A DNA stretch of 43,733 bases, from the NCBI GenBank assembly GCA_937916485.1, contig CALFSV010000367.1, positions 1 to 43,733 on the forward strand, in the 5' to 3' direction. Shown in pieces: positions 15,790 through 23,514 of the stretch. The notes beneath the pieces were generated by a model. The model made no database searches, was not told the DNA's origin, and saw only the letters and a program-made list of their open reading frames with translations. Every line of letters begins with the position of its first letter. The first letter of the stretch is position 1. The DNA is from an uncultured Paracoccaceae bacterium (GTDB lineage: Bacteria > Pseudomonadota > Alphaproteobacteria > Rhodobacterales > Rhodobacteraceae). The translations under genes and the position numbers were made by a program.

Positions 15790-16725
15790 ATGCTTGCGAT
15801 TTTCCTTCAGACCTTGCCGTTCTTTGCCATCATCGGATTGGGCTATGGCTCCGGCCGGACAAAGTTCTTCACGCCCGAGGCGACCGCCTACCTCACCAAG
15901 TTCGTCTTCTATTTCGCCCTGTCGGCGATGCTTTTCCGGTTTTCCGCGAACCTGACATTGGGTGAGCTGTTCGACTGGAACTTTGTTCTGGCCTACCTCA
16001 GCGGGACAGCAGTCGTTTACATGCTGGCGACTGGCGTCGCCTTTGCACGGGGTATCAAGGTCGAGGAAGCCGCGGTTGAGGCGCAATGCGCCGCCATCGG
16101 CAATGTGGGCTTTTTGGGTATCCCCATGCTCGCGCTTTTGCTTGGCGAGGCTGCCATTGGCTATGTGATGCTGGTCCTGGCGGTCGACCTGATCGTCTTT
16201 GGCTCATTGATCGTTATCCTGATCACCGGCTCCCGCGATGGCCGGATGAGCATTGGCATTCTGCGCACGGTGGGCATCGGCCTGATCAAGAACCCGATGA
16301 TCGTGTCTATCGTCCTCGGCCTTCTTGTCTCAAACTTCGAAATTCCGTTGCCGGCCCCCGCGTGGGAGTTTTTGGTGATCCTGGGCGCTGCTGCGACGCC
16401 AGGCGCCCTTTTTGCCATCGGCGCCTCCCTTGCCACCAAATCGGCGGAACGGATCGCTGTGTCGGGCTGGCTGTCTTTTGTCAAGTTGGTCTTGCATCCA
16501 GCGGCGGTCGCCTTTGCCGCGCTGGTCCTTTTTCCCGTCGCACCCTACGGTGCCGGTGTGATGATTGCCGCGGCCTCTCTGCCGGTTGCGGGCAATGTTT
16601 ATATCCTGGCCCAGCATTACGGTGTGGCCCCGGCCCGCGTTTCCGCCTCGATCCTGATATCGACGACCTTCAGCATTCTGACCGTCTCGGGCGTGATCGC
16701 CTGGGTGACGACCTTCATGCCCTGA
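15790..16725 (+). CDS. AEC family transporter
   Basis: A 311-residue inner-membrane protein with about ten hydrophobic segments, beginning MLAIFLQTLPFFAIIGLGYGSGRTKFF and containing ALSAMLFRFSANL and GNVGFLGIPM, the pattern of the auxin efflux carrier (AEC) family. Characterised bacterial members move malate or other dicarboxylates, but the substrate here is unknown. The ATG at 15790 is preceded by AGGG. It ends 26 bases before fghA and reads in the same direction, so the two could share a transcript. Confidence 0.88.
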   Translation: MLAIFLQTLPFFAIIGLGYGSGRTKFFTPEATAYLTKFVFYFALSAMLFRFSANLTLGELFDWNFVLAYLSGTAVVYMLATGVAFARGIKVEEAAVEAQCAAIGNVGFLGIPMLALLLGEAAIGYVMLVLAVDLIVFGSLIVILITGSRDGRMSIGILRTVGIGLIKNPMIVSIVLGLLVSNFEIPLPAPAWEFLVILGAAATPGALFAIGASLATKSAERIAVSGWLSFVKLVLHPAAVAFAALVLFPVAPYGAGVMIAAASLPVAGNVYILAQHYGVAPARVSASILISTTFSILTVSGVIAWVTTFMP

Positions 16726-16751
16726 GGGGCAGGACGAACGAAAGGACTACG

Positions 16752-17582
16752 ATGAAGACGATTTCCGAGAACCGCTGCTTTGGTGGCGTCCAAGGCGTTT
16801 ACTCCCACGCGTCCGATGCCACCGGGACCGACATGACATTTGGCCTGTTTCTGCCCGAGTCGGCAGAGGATGGCCCGGTGCCGGTCCTGTGGTATCTTTC
16901 AGGACTGACCTGCACGCACGAAAACGCAATGGTCAAGGCGGGCGCTCAGGCCCTTGCGGCAAGTGAAGGCATGGCGCTGGTCTTTCCGGACACCTCGCCA
17001 CGCGGGGCAGAGGTCGCGGACGACCCGGCCTATGACATGGGGCAGGGCGCGGGCTTTTACGTCAACGCCACCGAAGCGCCCTGGGCCCCCCATTTCAACA
17101 TGTGGGACTATGTGGCCGAAGAGCTGCCTGCCCTTCTGGAAGGGACCTTTGCGATTGACCCGGCCCGACAGGCGATCACCGGGCATTCGATGGGCGGCCA
17201 TGGGGCGCTGACCCTCGCCATGGGGCTGCCTGGCCGCTACCGCTCTGCCTCGGCCTTCGCGCCGATCTGCGCGCCAAGCCAAAGCGAATGGGGCCGCAAA
17301 CAGCTTGCCGGTTATCTGGGAACCGACGAGTCCACATGGGCACGCCACGATTCGACCCTGATGATGCGCAACCGGGGCTTTGACGGCCCGCTTTTGATCG
17401 ACACCGGCACCGCCGACCAGTTTGGCGACCTTCTGATGACCGAGGCATTGGCAGAGGCGATTGCCATGCGGCGTCAACCAGCCACCCTGCGGCTGCAAAA
17501 GGGCTACGACCACAGCTATTTCTTTGTCTCGACCTTCATGTCGGACCATGTGGCTTTTCACGCAGAGGCCCTGTTTAAGTGA
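16752..17582 (+). CDS. fghA: S-formylglutathione hydrolase
   Basis: A 276-residue esterase D-family enzyme that hydrolyses S-formylglutathione to formate and glutathione, the second step of glutathione-dependent formaldehyde oxidation. The family segment [13 protein letters not shown], the nucleophile elbow [10 protein letters not shown], the Asp in DTGTADQF and the catalytic His in GYDHSYFF are intact. Start ATG 16752 has AAAGGA upstream. The stop TGA overlaps the GTG of the next gene by two bases. frmA is about 4.8 kb upstream rather than beside it. Confidence 0.96.
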   Translation: MKTISENRCFGGVQGVYSHASDATGTDMTFGLFLPESAEDGPVPVLWYLSGLTCTHENAMVKAGAQALAASEGMALVFPDTSPRGAEVADDPAYDMGQGAGFYVNATEAPWAPHFNMWDYVAEELPALLEGTFAIDPARQAITGHSMGGHGALTLAMGLPGRYRSASAFAPICAPSQSEWGRKQLAGYLGTDESTWARHDSTLMMRNRGFDGPLLIDTGTADQFGDLLMTEALAEAIAMRRQPATLRLQKGYDHSYFFVSTFMSDHVAFHAEALFK

Positions 17583-18055
17583 TCTATGTCGACGCCGATG
17601 CCTGCCCGGTCAAGGCCGAGGCCGAGAGGGTTGCCACCCGCCACGGCTTGAAGATGTTTGTCGTGTCCAACGGCGGCATCCGCCCGTCGCCGCATCCGCT
17701 GGTCGAAACGGTCATCGTGCCCGACGGGCCGGATGTCGCCGACATATGGATCGCGGATCGGGCCGGGCCCGGTGATGTCGTCATCACAGGCGACATCCCC
17801 CTTGCCGCCAAATGCGTTGCCTCAGGGGCGCGGGTGGTCAAGCACAATGGCGAGGTCCTCGATACCCGCAATATCGGCACGGTGCTGGCCAGCCGGGACC
17901 TGATGGCCGATCTGCGTGCTGCTGACCCGTTTCGTCAAGGCGGCGGGCGGCCGTTCTCCAAGGCGGATCGCGCCCGCTTTCTTGACACGTTGGAGCGTCA
18001 GGTGCGGGCCGCAGCCCTTGATCGGCCAGCGCCGCGGGAAAACGACACGCCCTAG
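17579..18055 (+). CDS. UPF0178 (YaiI/YqxD, DUF188) family protein
   Basis: A 158-residue protein of an uncharacterised, widely conserved family related to PIN/NYN nucleases. Typical blocks are [18 protein letters not shown] at the start, [19 protein letters not shown] and [13 protein letters not shown]. The family function is not established. The GTG at 17579 overlaps the fghA stop, so it is probably translationally coupled. Confidence 0.92.
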   Translation: MIYVDADACPVKAEAERVATRHGLKMFVVSNGGIRPSPHPLVETVIVPDGPDVADIWIADRAGPGDVVITGDIPLAAKCVASGARVVKHNGEVLDTRNIGTVLASRDLMADLRAADPFRQGGGRPFSKADRARFLDTLERQVRAAALDRPAPRENDTP

Positions 18056-18121
18056 GATCAACTCCCCTCCCCAAGGCCCCAAGCTCCGGCTAAGGTCCCC
18101 CTGACCATCAAGGAGACTGGC

Positions 18122-18745
18122 ATGACCCGACCCAGCGCTGTCATTTTCGATATTGGGAATGTTCTGATCGAATGGCAGCCGGAACGGTTTTATGACCGCG
18201 TTGTCGGCAAGGACCGTCGGGTTGCCATGTTTGAGGCGATCGACCTGCACGCCATGAACGATGAGGTCGACCGGGGGAGTAACTTCCAAGAGACCATCTA
18301 TGCCGCCGCCGACGCAAATCCGGAGTGGACGGCCGAGATCAGGCTTTGGCATGACCGTTGGATCGAAATGGCTGCCCCGGTCATCGACCACTCTGTACGG
18401 CTTTTGCGGGCGCTGCGGCGCAAGGGGGTGCCAGTCTTTGCCCTGAGTAATTTTGGAATCCAAAGCTTTGAACTGGCAGAGGGGCATTATCCCTTTCTGG
18501 AAGAGTTCGACCGTCGCTATATCTCGGGGCATATGGGCGTGATCAAGCCAGAAGCCCGAATCTACGAGATGGTGGAACAGGACAGCGGGCTAAGCGGGCC
18601 GGCACTTCTGTTCGCGGACGACCGCGCCGACAACATCGCCGCAGCCGAGGCGCGAGGATGGCAAACCCATCTCTTTGAAGGCCCCGATAGTTGGGCGCAG
18701 CGACTGGTAGCCGCAGGGCTGCTGACCGAACAGGAGGCAGAATGA
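18122..18745 (+). CDS. HAD family hydrolase (subfamily IA)
   Basis: A 207-residue phosphatase-type protein. HAD motif I is VIFDIGNVLIEW (Asp10), motif II ALSNFG, motif III the Lys of VIKPEARIYE and motif IV LFADDRADN. The cap is the small helical type seen in YihX-like sugar phosphatases. AAGGAG precedes the ATG at 18122. Its stop overlaps the start of the next gene (ATGA), which places it in a run of tightly packed genes 18122-20570. The physiological substrate is unknown. Confidence 0.9.
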   Translation: MTRPSAVIFDIGNVLIEWQPERFYDRVVGKDRRVAMFEAIDLHAMNDEVDRGSNFQETIYAAADANPEWTAEIRLWHDRWIEMAAPVIDHSVRLLRALRRKGVPVFALSNFGIQSFELAEGHYPFLEEFDRRYISGHMGVIKPEARIYEMVEQDSGLSGPALLFADDRADNIAAAEARGWQTHLFEGPDSWAQRLVAAGLLTEQEAE

Positions 18746-19656
18746 GCGTTACAGTCATTCCCTTTGCCGAAGGGCAATCAAAGCTGAACTGGATGGACCT
18801 CATCGGGGCGATTGCAGCGGGTCACGAAAGGCCACCCGCACAGGTCGAGGATGTGTTGATCTATCGCGGCACGGACACGCTGCTGAACCGGTCGGCGTGG
18901 ATCGACGGGATGGGGATCGCGGTCAAGGCCTGCACCATCTTTCCGGGCAACGGGGTGGCGGGCAAACCGGTGGTGAACGGGGCGGTGAACCTGTTTGCCG
19001 ACAGCGACGGCGCACTCGAGGCTATCGTCGATTTTCATCTGGTGACCAAATGGAAGACCGCCGGTGACAGCCTGTTGGCAGCAACGCGGCTGGCCCGTCC
19101 CGATAGCCGGAATATCCTGATCGTCGGCGCGGGCACCGTGGGCCGGTCCCTGGTTGAGGCTTATGGTTCGGCCTTTCCTGGGGCGGGTTTCACGATCTGG
19201 AACCGGTCCGCCGAAGGGGCCGCCCGCTTTGCCGCCGATTGCCCCGGCGTGACCATAGCGAGCGATCTTGAGGCCGCGGTTCGCGCGGCGGACATCGTCA
19301 GTTGCGCCACCATGAGTGCCACACCGATCCTCAAGGGCGACTGGCTGTCACCCGGCACCCATGTTGATCTGATCGGGGCCTATAGGCCCGATATGCGCGA
19401 GGCGGACGATGTGGTCATGCAGCGGGGCAGGGTTTTTGTGGACGCCATCGGTACGACGGTCGAACATATCGGAGAGCTTATTGAACCGATCAGGTCGGGT
19501 GCTTTGAGGGCCGAAGACGTTGCTGCCGATTTTCGGGAATTGGAACGCTTTGTCAGAACGTCGGATAATGAGATAACGGTGTTCAAGAACGGTGGTGGTG
19601 CCCATCTGGACCTGATGGTCAGCCGGTACATTCTTGACGCATGGAGAGCTGCATGA
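18742..19656 (+). CDS. Ornithine cyclodeaminase / mu-crystallin family protein
   Basis: A 304-residue NAD(P)-dependent protein. After an N-terminal substrate domain with WIDGMGIAVKACTIFPGN it has the Rossmann motif ILIVGAGTVGRSL and SCATMSATPIL, and GTHVDLIGAYRPDMREADD typical of the family. Members include ornithine cyclodeaminase, ketimine reductases and alanine dehydrogenases; the substrate cannot be fixed here. AGGAGG lies before ATG 18742, which overlaps the HAD stop by four bases; the end overlaps the next ATG in the same way. Confidence 0.88.
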   Translation: MSVTVIPFAEGQSKLNWMDLIGAIAAGHERPPAQVEDVLIYRGTDTLLNRSAWIDGMGIAVKACTIFPGNGVAGKPVVNGAVNLFADSDGALEAIVDFHLVTKWKTAGDSLLAATRLARPDSRNILIVGAGTVGRSLVEAYGSAFPGAGFTIWNRSAEGAARFAADCPGVTIASDLEAAVRAADIVSCATMSATPILKGDWLSPGTHVDLIGAYRPDMREADDVVMQRGRVFVDAIGTTVEHIGELIEPIRSGALRAEDVAADFRELERFVRTSDNEITVFKNGGGAHLDLMVSRYILDAWRAA

Positions 19657-20570
19657 GTTTTGTTTGGGTCATCCTTGTTGCTCTGATCGTTCTCGTCCTG
19701 CCCAATTGGCTCGAGTCCCGGCGTCAAATGCCGGACCTGTCCAAAGTCACCGGCCAGATGGCCGAACTGGAAATGGGGCGCACGCATTATCGCTGGATGG
19801 GCCCGGTCAGAGGTCCGGTCATCGTCGCCATTCATGGACTTTCGACCAACTCTGTCGTCTGGAATGCGATGGCCAAGTGGCTTGTCGGGCTTGGTTACCG
19901 GGTGTTGGTCTACGATCTATATGGTCGGGGTTTCTCGGATGCGGTCAAGGGCCGTCAGAATGCTGATTTCTTCGTCATGCAACTTGAAGAGCTTTTGGAA
20001 GATCAGGGACTTTACCAGGATCTGACCCTTCTTGGGTATTCCATGGGAGGTGCCATTGCCACGGCCTTTGCCGCCCGCAACCCAGATCGGATGAAGCGCC
20101 TTGTTCTGCTGGCCGCGTCTGGCGTCGATGTGAACGAGGACCCGCAACACCGATTTATGCGGCGTTGGCCCGTGCTCGGAGATTGGCTGCATGCCCTGCG
20201 CGAACCCTTGCAGATGCGGAGCAGGCTATCGGCGCACGAGGACAAGATGCGGTCGGTCCCAGATCTGTTCGAGGGGCAAGAGCGGGACCTGGCGCGTAAG
20301 GGCTATTTCCCGTCGCTGCTTTCGAGCAGACGAGGCATCCTTGCTGAACGTCAGATGGTGGCGCACCGGGGGCTTGGAGTTGACGGAATTCCGGTACTGG
20401 CGATCTGGGCCGAGAAGGACGAGGTTATTCCCATCAGTTCCGTCGGAACGCTTGCACAGTGGAACAGGACAGCCCGGCAGGAAGTGATCGAAGGTGCTGG
20501 TCATGGGATGCCCTATACCCATCCGGATGAGGTGGTCGAAAGCCTGCGCGAATTGCTGCAGCGCGATTGA
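19653..20570 (+). CDS. Alpha/beta hydrolase with N-terminal membrane anchor
   Basis: A 305-residue protein. Residues ~1-20 (MSFVWVILVALIVLVLPNWL) form a hydrophobic anchor, and the rest is an alpha/beta-hydrolase fold: oxyanion segment IHGLSTNS, nucleophile GYSMGG, Asp in IWAEKDEVIP and His in GAGHGMPYTHP. This set fits an esterase or lipase-like enzyme bound to the inner membrane. Start ATG 19653 overlaps the previous stop (ATGA), so it is coupled to the cyclodeaminase-like gene. The substrate is unknown. Confidence 0.9.
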   Translation: MSFVWVILVALIVLVLPNWLESRRQMPDLSKVTGQMAELEMGRTHYRWMGPVRGPVIVAIHGLSTNSVVWNAMAKWLVGLGYRVLVYDLYGRGFSDAVKGRQNADFFVMQLEELLEDQGLYQDLTLLGYSMGGAIATAFAARNPDRMKRLVLLAASGVDVNEDPQHRFMRRWPVLGDWLHALREPLQMRSRLSAHEDKMRSVPDLFEGQERDLARKGYFPSLLSSRRGILAERQMVAHRGLGVDGIPVLAIWAEKDEVIPISSVGTLAQWNRTARQEVIEGAGHGMPYTHPDEVVESLRELLQRD

Positions 20571-20686
20571 GCCCTGTCTAGCCCTCGACCCGGCCTTAGA
20601 ACGAGCCTGACACAGATGGAGGGGCCGGTGGTTCAATCCGTTAGAGAGCCTTTTCCTGATCGTCGGACCGGGCTAGGGATGCCGTC

Positions 20687-21748
20687 ATGATGAGTGTTTC
20701 TTCTGCCTATGCTGCACGTGTCGTCGAAGGCCATCTGAGGGCCGATCCCGTGCAGGAGGCGGTCTTGCCAGCCCTAGACAGGGTCCGCGACGGTTTGAGC
20801 CAGCAGGTTAAACGTGGCCTGTTCCGCAAGGCTGCGACCCCGGTGCGCGGCCTGTACCTGTGGGGCGGGGTCGGGAGAGGCAAGTCTATGCTGATGGACC
20901 TGCTGTATGCCACGGTGACGGTGCCCAAACAGCGGCGGCATTTCCATGCTTTCATGCAATGGGTGCACGCCGAGATGAATGCTGTTCGCAAGACAGGGGC
21001 AAGCGATGCGTTGGCCCCAGTTGCGGACAAACTGGCCGACGAGGTGCGATTCTTGGCCTTTGACGAGATGCAGATCACCGATATCACCGATGCCATGCTG
21101 GTGGGCCGCTTGTTCGAGAGATTGTTTGCGGCGGGCGTTACGGTGGTTACAACCTCGAACCGGCCGCCGGACGATCTGTACAAGGACGGCCTGAACAGGG
21201 CGCTGTTCGTGCCGTTCATAGCGATGCTCAAGGACCGGCTCGAGGTGATTGCCCTTGATAGTCCAATAGACCACCGGCAAGGTCGCCTGAAGGGTAGCCC
21301 GACCTATTTTACGCCGATCGATGCCCAGTCCCGCGCCAAGATGTCGGAAATCTGGGAAGACCTGACCCATGGTCATGCCCATCCCGAGATCCTGCGGGTG
21401 CATGGTCGGGACGTTGAGATTCCCGCCTTTTACAACGGAGCGGCGCGGGCGTCGTTTTATGATCTGTGTGGCCGCCCTCTGGGTCCGGCCGACTACCTTG
21501 CGCTTGCCGGCGTTGCCCGGGTCGTCATGATTGACGAGATCCCGCAACTCTCAAGTGAAAACTTCAACCAGGCCAGACGCTTTGTCACGCTGATTGATGC
21601 ATTGTATGAGGCAAAGGTCCGCTTGATCTGTTCGGCAGCGGCCCGGCCTGACATGCTTTATGTCGAAGGCGAAGGGTCGTTCGAGTTTGGTCGGACGGCA
21701 AGCCGACTGGAAGAAATGCAGTCAGAAGGATGGGGATCACAGTCGTGA
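20687..21748 (+). CDS. zapE: Cell division protein ZapE (AFG1-like ATPase)
   Basis: A 353-residue P-loop ATPase. Walker A is GGVGRGKSM (Lys66) and Walker B lies in LAFDEMQITD, followed by TTSNRPPDDLYKDGLNR, the signature of the AFG1/ZapE family. In E. coli ZapE acts at the Z-ring during constriction; mitochondrial relatives act in respiratory-complex quality control. Start ATG 20687 (or 20690) has AGGGA upstream. It is about 115 bases downstream of the hydrolase gene. Confidence 0.93.
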   Translation: MMSVSSAYAARVVEGHLRADPVQEAVLPALDRVRDGLSQQVKRGLFRKAATPVRGLYLWGGVGRGKSMLMDLLYATVTVPKQRRHFHAFMQWVHAEMNAVRKTGASDALAPVADKLADEVRFLAFDEMQITDITDAMLVGRLFERLFAAGVTVVTTSNRPPDDLYKDGLNRALFVPFIAMLKDRLEVIALDSPIDHRQGRLKGSPTYFTPIDAQSRAKMSEIWEDLTHGHAHPEILRVHGRDVEIPAFYNGAARASFYDLCGRPLGPADYLALAGVARVVMIDEIPQLSSENFNQARRFVTLIDALYEAKVRLICSAAARPDMLYVEGEGSFEFGRTASRLEEMQSEGWGSQS

Positions 21749-21790
21749 CCCCGCGCTGCCTGACCTGGCCCTGATTGCCCTGTCCGTGTG

Positions 21791-21896
21791 ACGAGGCGTC
21801 CCCTGGCCCGATACGGAATATGAGTATTTGGTACGAAGCGAAGGGGCTTGGGCTTGCGGGGGCTGAACCGCTGAGCCACTGTCATACCGGAAGGAG
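21791..21896 (+). promoter_or_regulatory. Cobalamin-riboswitch-like leader of cobO
   Basis: The leader has, in riboswitch order, GGTACGAA at 21830, a GC-rich stretch with GGGGCTTGGG and GCGGGGGCTGAACCGCTGA, GCCACTG at 21875 and CCGGAAGG at 21887. Cobalamin riboswitches show a similar succession (GGTGCGAA, GGGGCTG, GCCACTG, GGGAAGG). The last block overlaps the cobO ribosome-binding site GGAAGGAG, allowing translational control. The match is degenerate and was judged by eye. Confidence 0.45.
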
Positions 21897-21900
21897 CCTG

Positions 21901-22512
21901 ATGATGACCGAAGATGCCGACCGCCATGCCCAGAAGATGGCCAAGAAGAAGGCCGCCCGTGACAAGATCATGGCGACCAAGACCGACCAAAAGGGCCTGA
22001 TCATTGTTCACACTGGCAAGGGGAAAGGCAAATCTTCGGCCGCGTTCGGGATGATCTTTCGATGCATCGCCCACGATATGAAATGCGCCGTGGTCCAGTT
22101 TATCAAAGGCGGTATGAGTACGGGTGAGCGCGACCTGATCCTTGCCCGATTTACGGATATCTGTTCGTTTCACACGATGGGCGAGGGTTTTACCTGGGAG
22201 ACCCAGGACAAGACCCGCGATACCGAGATGGCCCAGGCCGCCTGGGCCAAGGCCAAAGAGCTTATCCGCGATCCTTCCAACACCATGGTGCTTCTGGACG
22301 AGATCAACATTGCGATTCGCTACGACTATGTGAGCATTTCGGAGGTTGTACAGTTCCTGACCGAAGAGAAGCCGCCGATGACGCATGTCGTCCTGACCGG
22401 TCGGAATGCCCATGACGAGCTGATTGCCGTTGCTGACCTCGTCACGGAAATGGAACTGGTCAAGCATCCCTTTCGGTCTGGGATCAAGGCGCAGATAGGC
22501 GTCGAATATTGA
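21901..22512 (+). CDS. cobO: Cob(I)yrinic acid a,c-diamide adenosyltransferase
   Basis: A 203-residue CobA/CobO-type enzyme that transfers the adenosyl group of ATP to the cobalt of reduced corrinoids, making adenosylcobalamin precursors. The P-loop GKGKGKSSAAFG (Gly39 onward), VVQFIKGG, the VLLDEINIAI Walker B and VVLTGRNA are diagnostic. AAGGAG precedes the tandem ATGs at 21901 and 21904; the open frame from 21775 would translate the proposed riboswitch and is rejected. It is followed by the cobalamin-binding regulator gene. Confidence 0.95.
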   Translation: MMTEDADRHAQKMAKKKAARDKIMATKTDQKGLIIVHTGKGKGKSSAAFGMIFRCIAHDMKCAVVQFIKGGMSTGERDLILARFTDICSFHTMGEGFTWETQDKTRDTEMAQAAWAKAKELIRDPSNTMVLLDEINIAIRYDYVSISEVVQFLTEEKPPMTHVVLTGRNAHDELIAVADLVTEMELVKHPFRSGIKAQIGVEY

Positions 22513-22686
22513 TTGATATGCAGACCGACGTTTGCTGAAATCGGCTGACATCCTAAATGAAACGCCAAGACGGAATTTTGTTCAGCCCCTGCGGATTGAT
22601 ATGCTAGCGTAGGATTTGGAGATTCGTGGTAGCGGGTGCCGACCTAGCCAGTCGGAGGCCACAGACCGACGGGATGGGAACCGGTT

Positions 22687-23514
22687 TTGAAAGAGAATGC
22701 GAAGAGCGTGGGAGGGCCTTCTTCGAGGGAAATTGGTGGTGTTGCAGAGCAACGCCACCTGCTACCTTTTCGTGCCGTGCAATCTTTGGCGGACGAAGTG
22801 GTCGTGCATTTGGCCAACCGAATGCGGATCGACCCGGCGCATGTTGTGCCTCCCATTCATGTTGATGTTGAGTCCTTCACTCGGGCCCTTCTAGACAACC
22901 AGTCCGAACAAGCGGCGGAGATAATTCTGAAAGAGCGTCGTGACGGCGTTTCTATGGAAGCCGTCTATCTGCTCACGTTGGCCGGTGCTGCCCGTCTGAT
23001 GGGGGAAATGTGGCTGGAGGACCGCCTGTCGTTCATCGATATGACGGTGGCCACTGGGCGCATATTCGGGATGATGCGTGGACTGCGGTTCGACGCCGAG
23101 CAACCCATGCTTCAAGGCGAGAAGAGCCGAAAAGCGCTTTTCGTGACCGTTCCGGGCGAGACCCACACCCTTGGTGTGACCATGGCGGCCGATCTGTTCC
23201 GGTCGCGCGGTTGGATGATCACGCTTCGGACCGGCCTTGATCATGGGCAACTGGCGGAAAGCCTGTCGCAGGAGCATCATAGCGTCATCGGTATTTCGGC
23301 CGGCCATCCCAAATCGATCGTTGCCTTGACCCGCCTTGTTGTGGCTTTGCGGATCTTGCAGCCCTGGGCGCATATCATCGTCGGCGGTCAACTGGTCGAG
23401 CAGGTTCCCGATCTGAAGGAACTGATCGCGGTGGACGCTGTGCTGGCTAATGCGGACGATGCGGAAGAGGTGCTTGCAGCCCTTTCGATCCGACCGCCCC
23501 GGGATCAGACTTAG
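22687..23514 (+). CDS. PpaA/AerR-like cobalamin-binding regulator
   Basis: A 275-residue protein with a helical cap (residues ~65-135, containing MGEMWLEDRLSFIDMTVATGRI) followed by a B12-binding Rossmann fold. The binding motif is ExHxxG (GETHTLG, Glu158 and His160; canonical DxHxxG), with GISAGHP and IIVGGQLV in the usual later positions. This architecture is that of the AerR/PpaA proteins, which use cobalamin to sense light and modulate CrtJ/PpsR control of photosynthesis genes. The only upstream start in frame is TTG 22687. The stop overlaps the convergent ALS-like stop. A generic B12-binding sensor is the alternative. Confidence 0.82.
   Translation: MKENAKSVGGPSSREIGGVAEQRHLLPFRAVQSLADEVVVHLANRMRIDPAHVVPPIHVDVESFTRALLDNQSEQAAEIILKERRDGVSMEAVYLLTLAGAARLMGEMWLEDRLSFIDMTVATGRIFGMMRGLRFDAEQPMLQGEKSRKALFVTVPGETHTLGVTMAADLFRSRGWMITLRTGLDHGQLAESLSQEHHSVIGISAGHPKSIVALTRLVVALRILQPWAHIIVGGQLVEQVPDLKELIAVDAVLANADDAEEVLAALSIRPPRDQT

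Noticed and set aside
20626..20650. tRNA-like segment GGTGGTTCAATCC near 20630
   Set aside because: No cloverleaf can be formed and no acceptor or anticodon arm is present.
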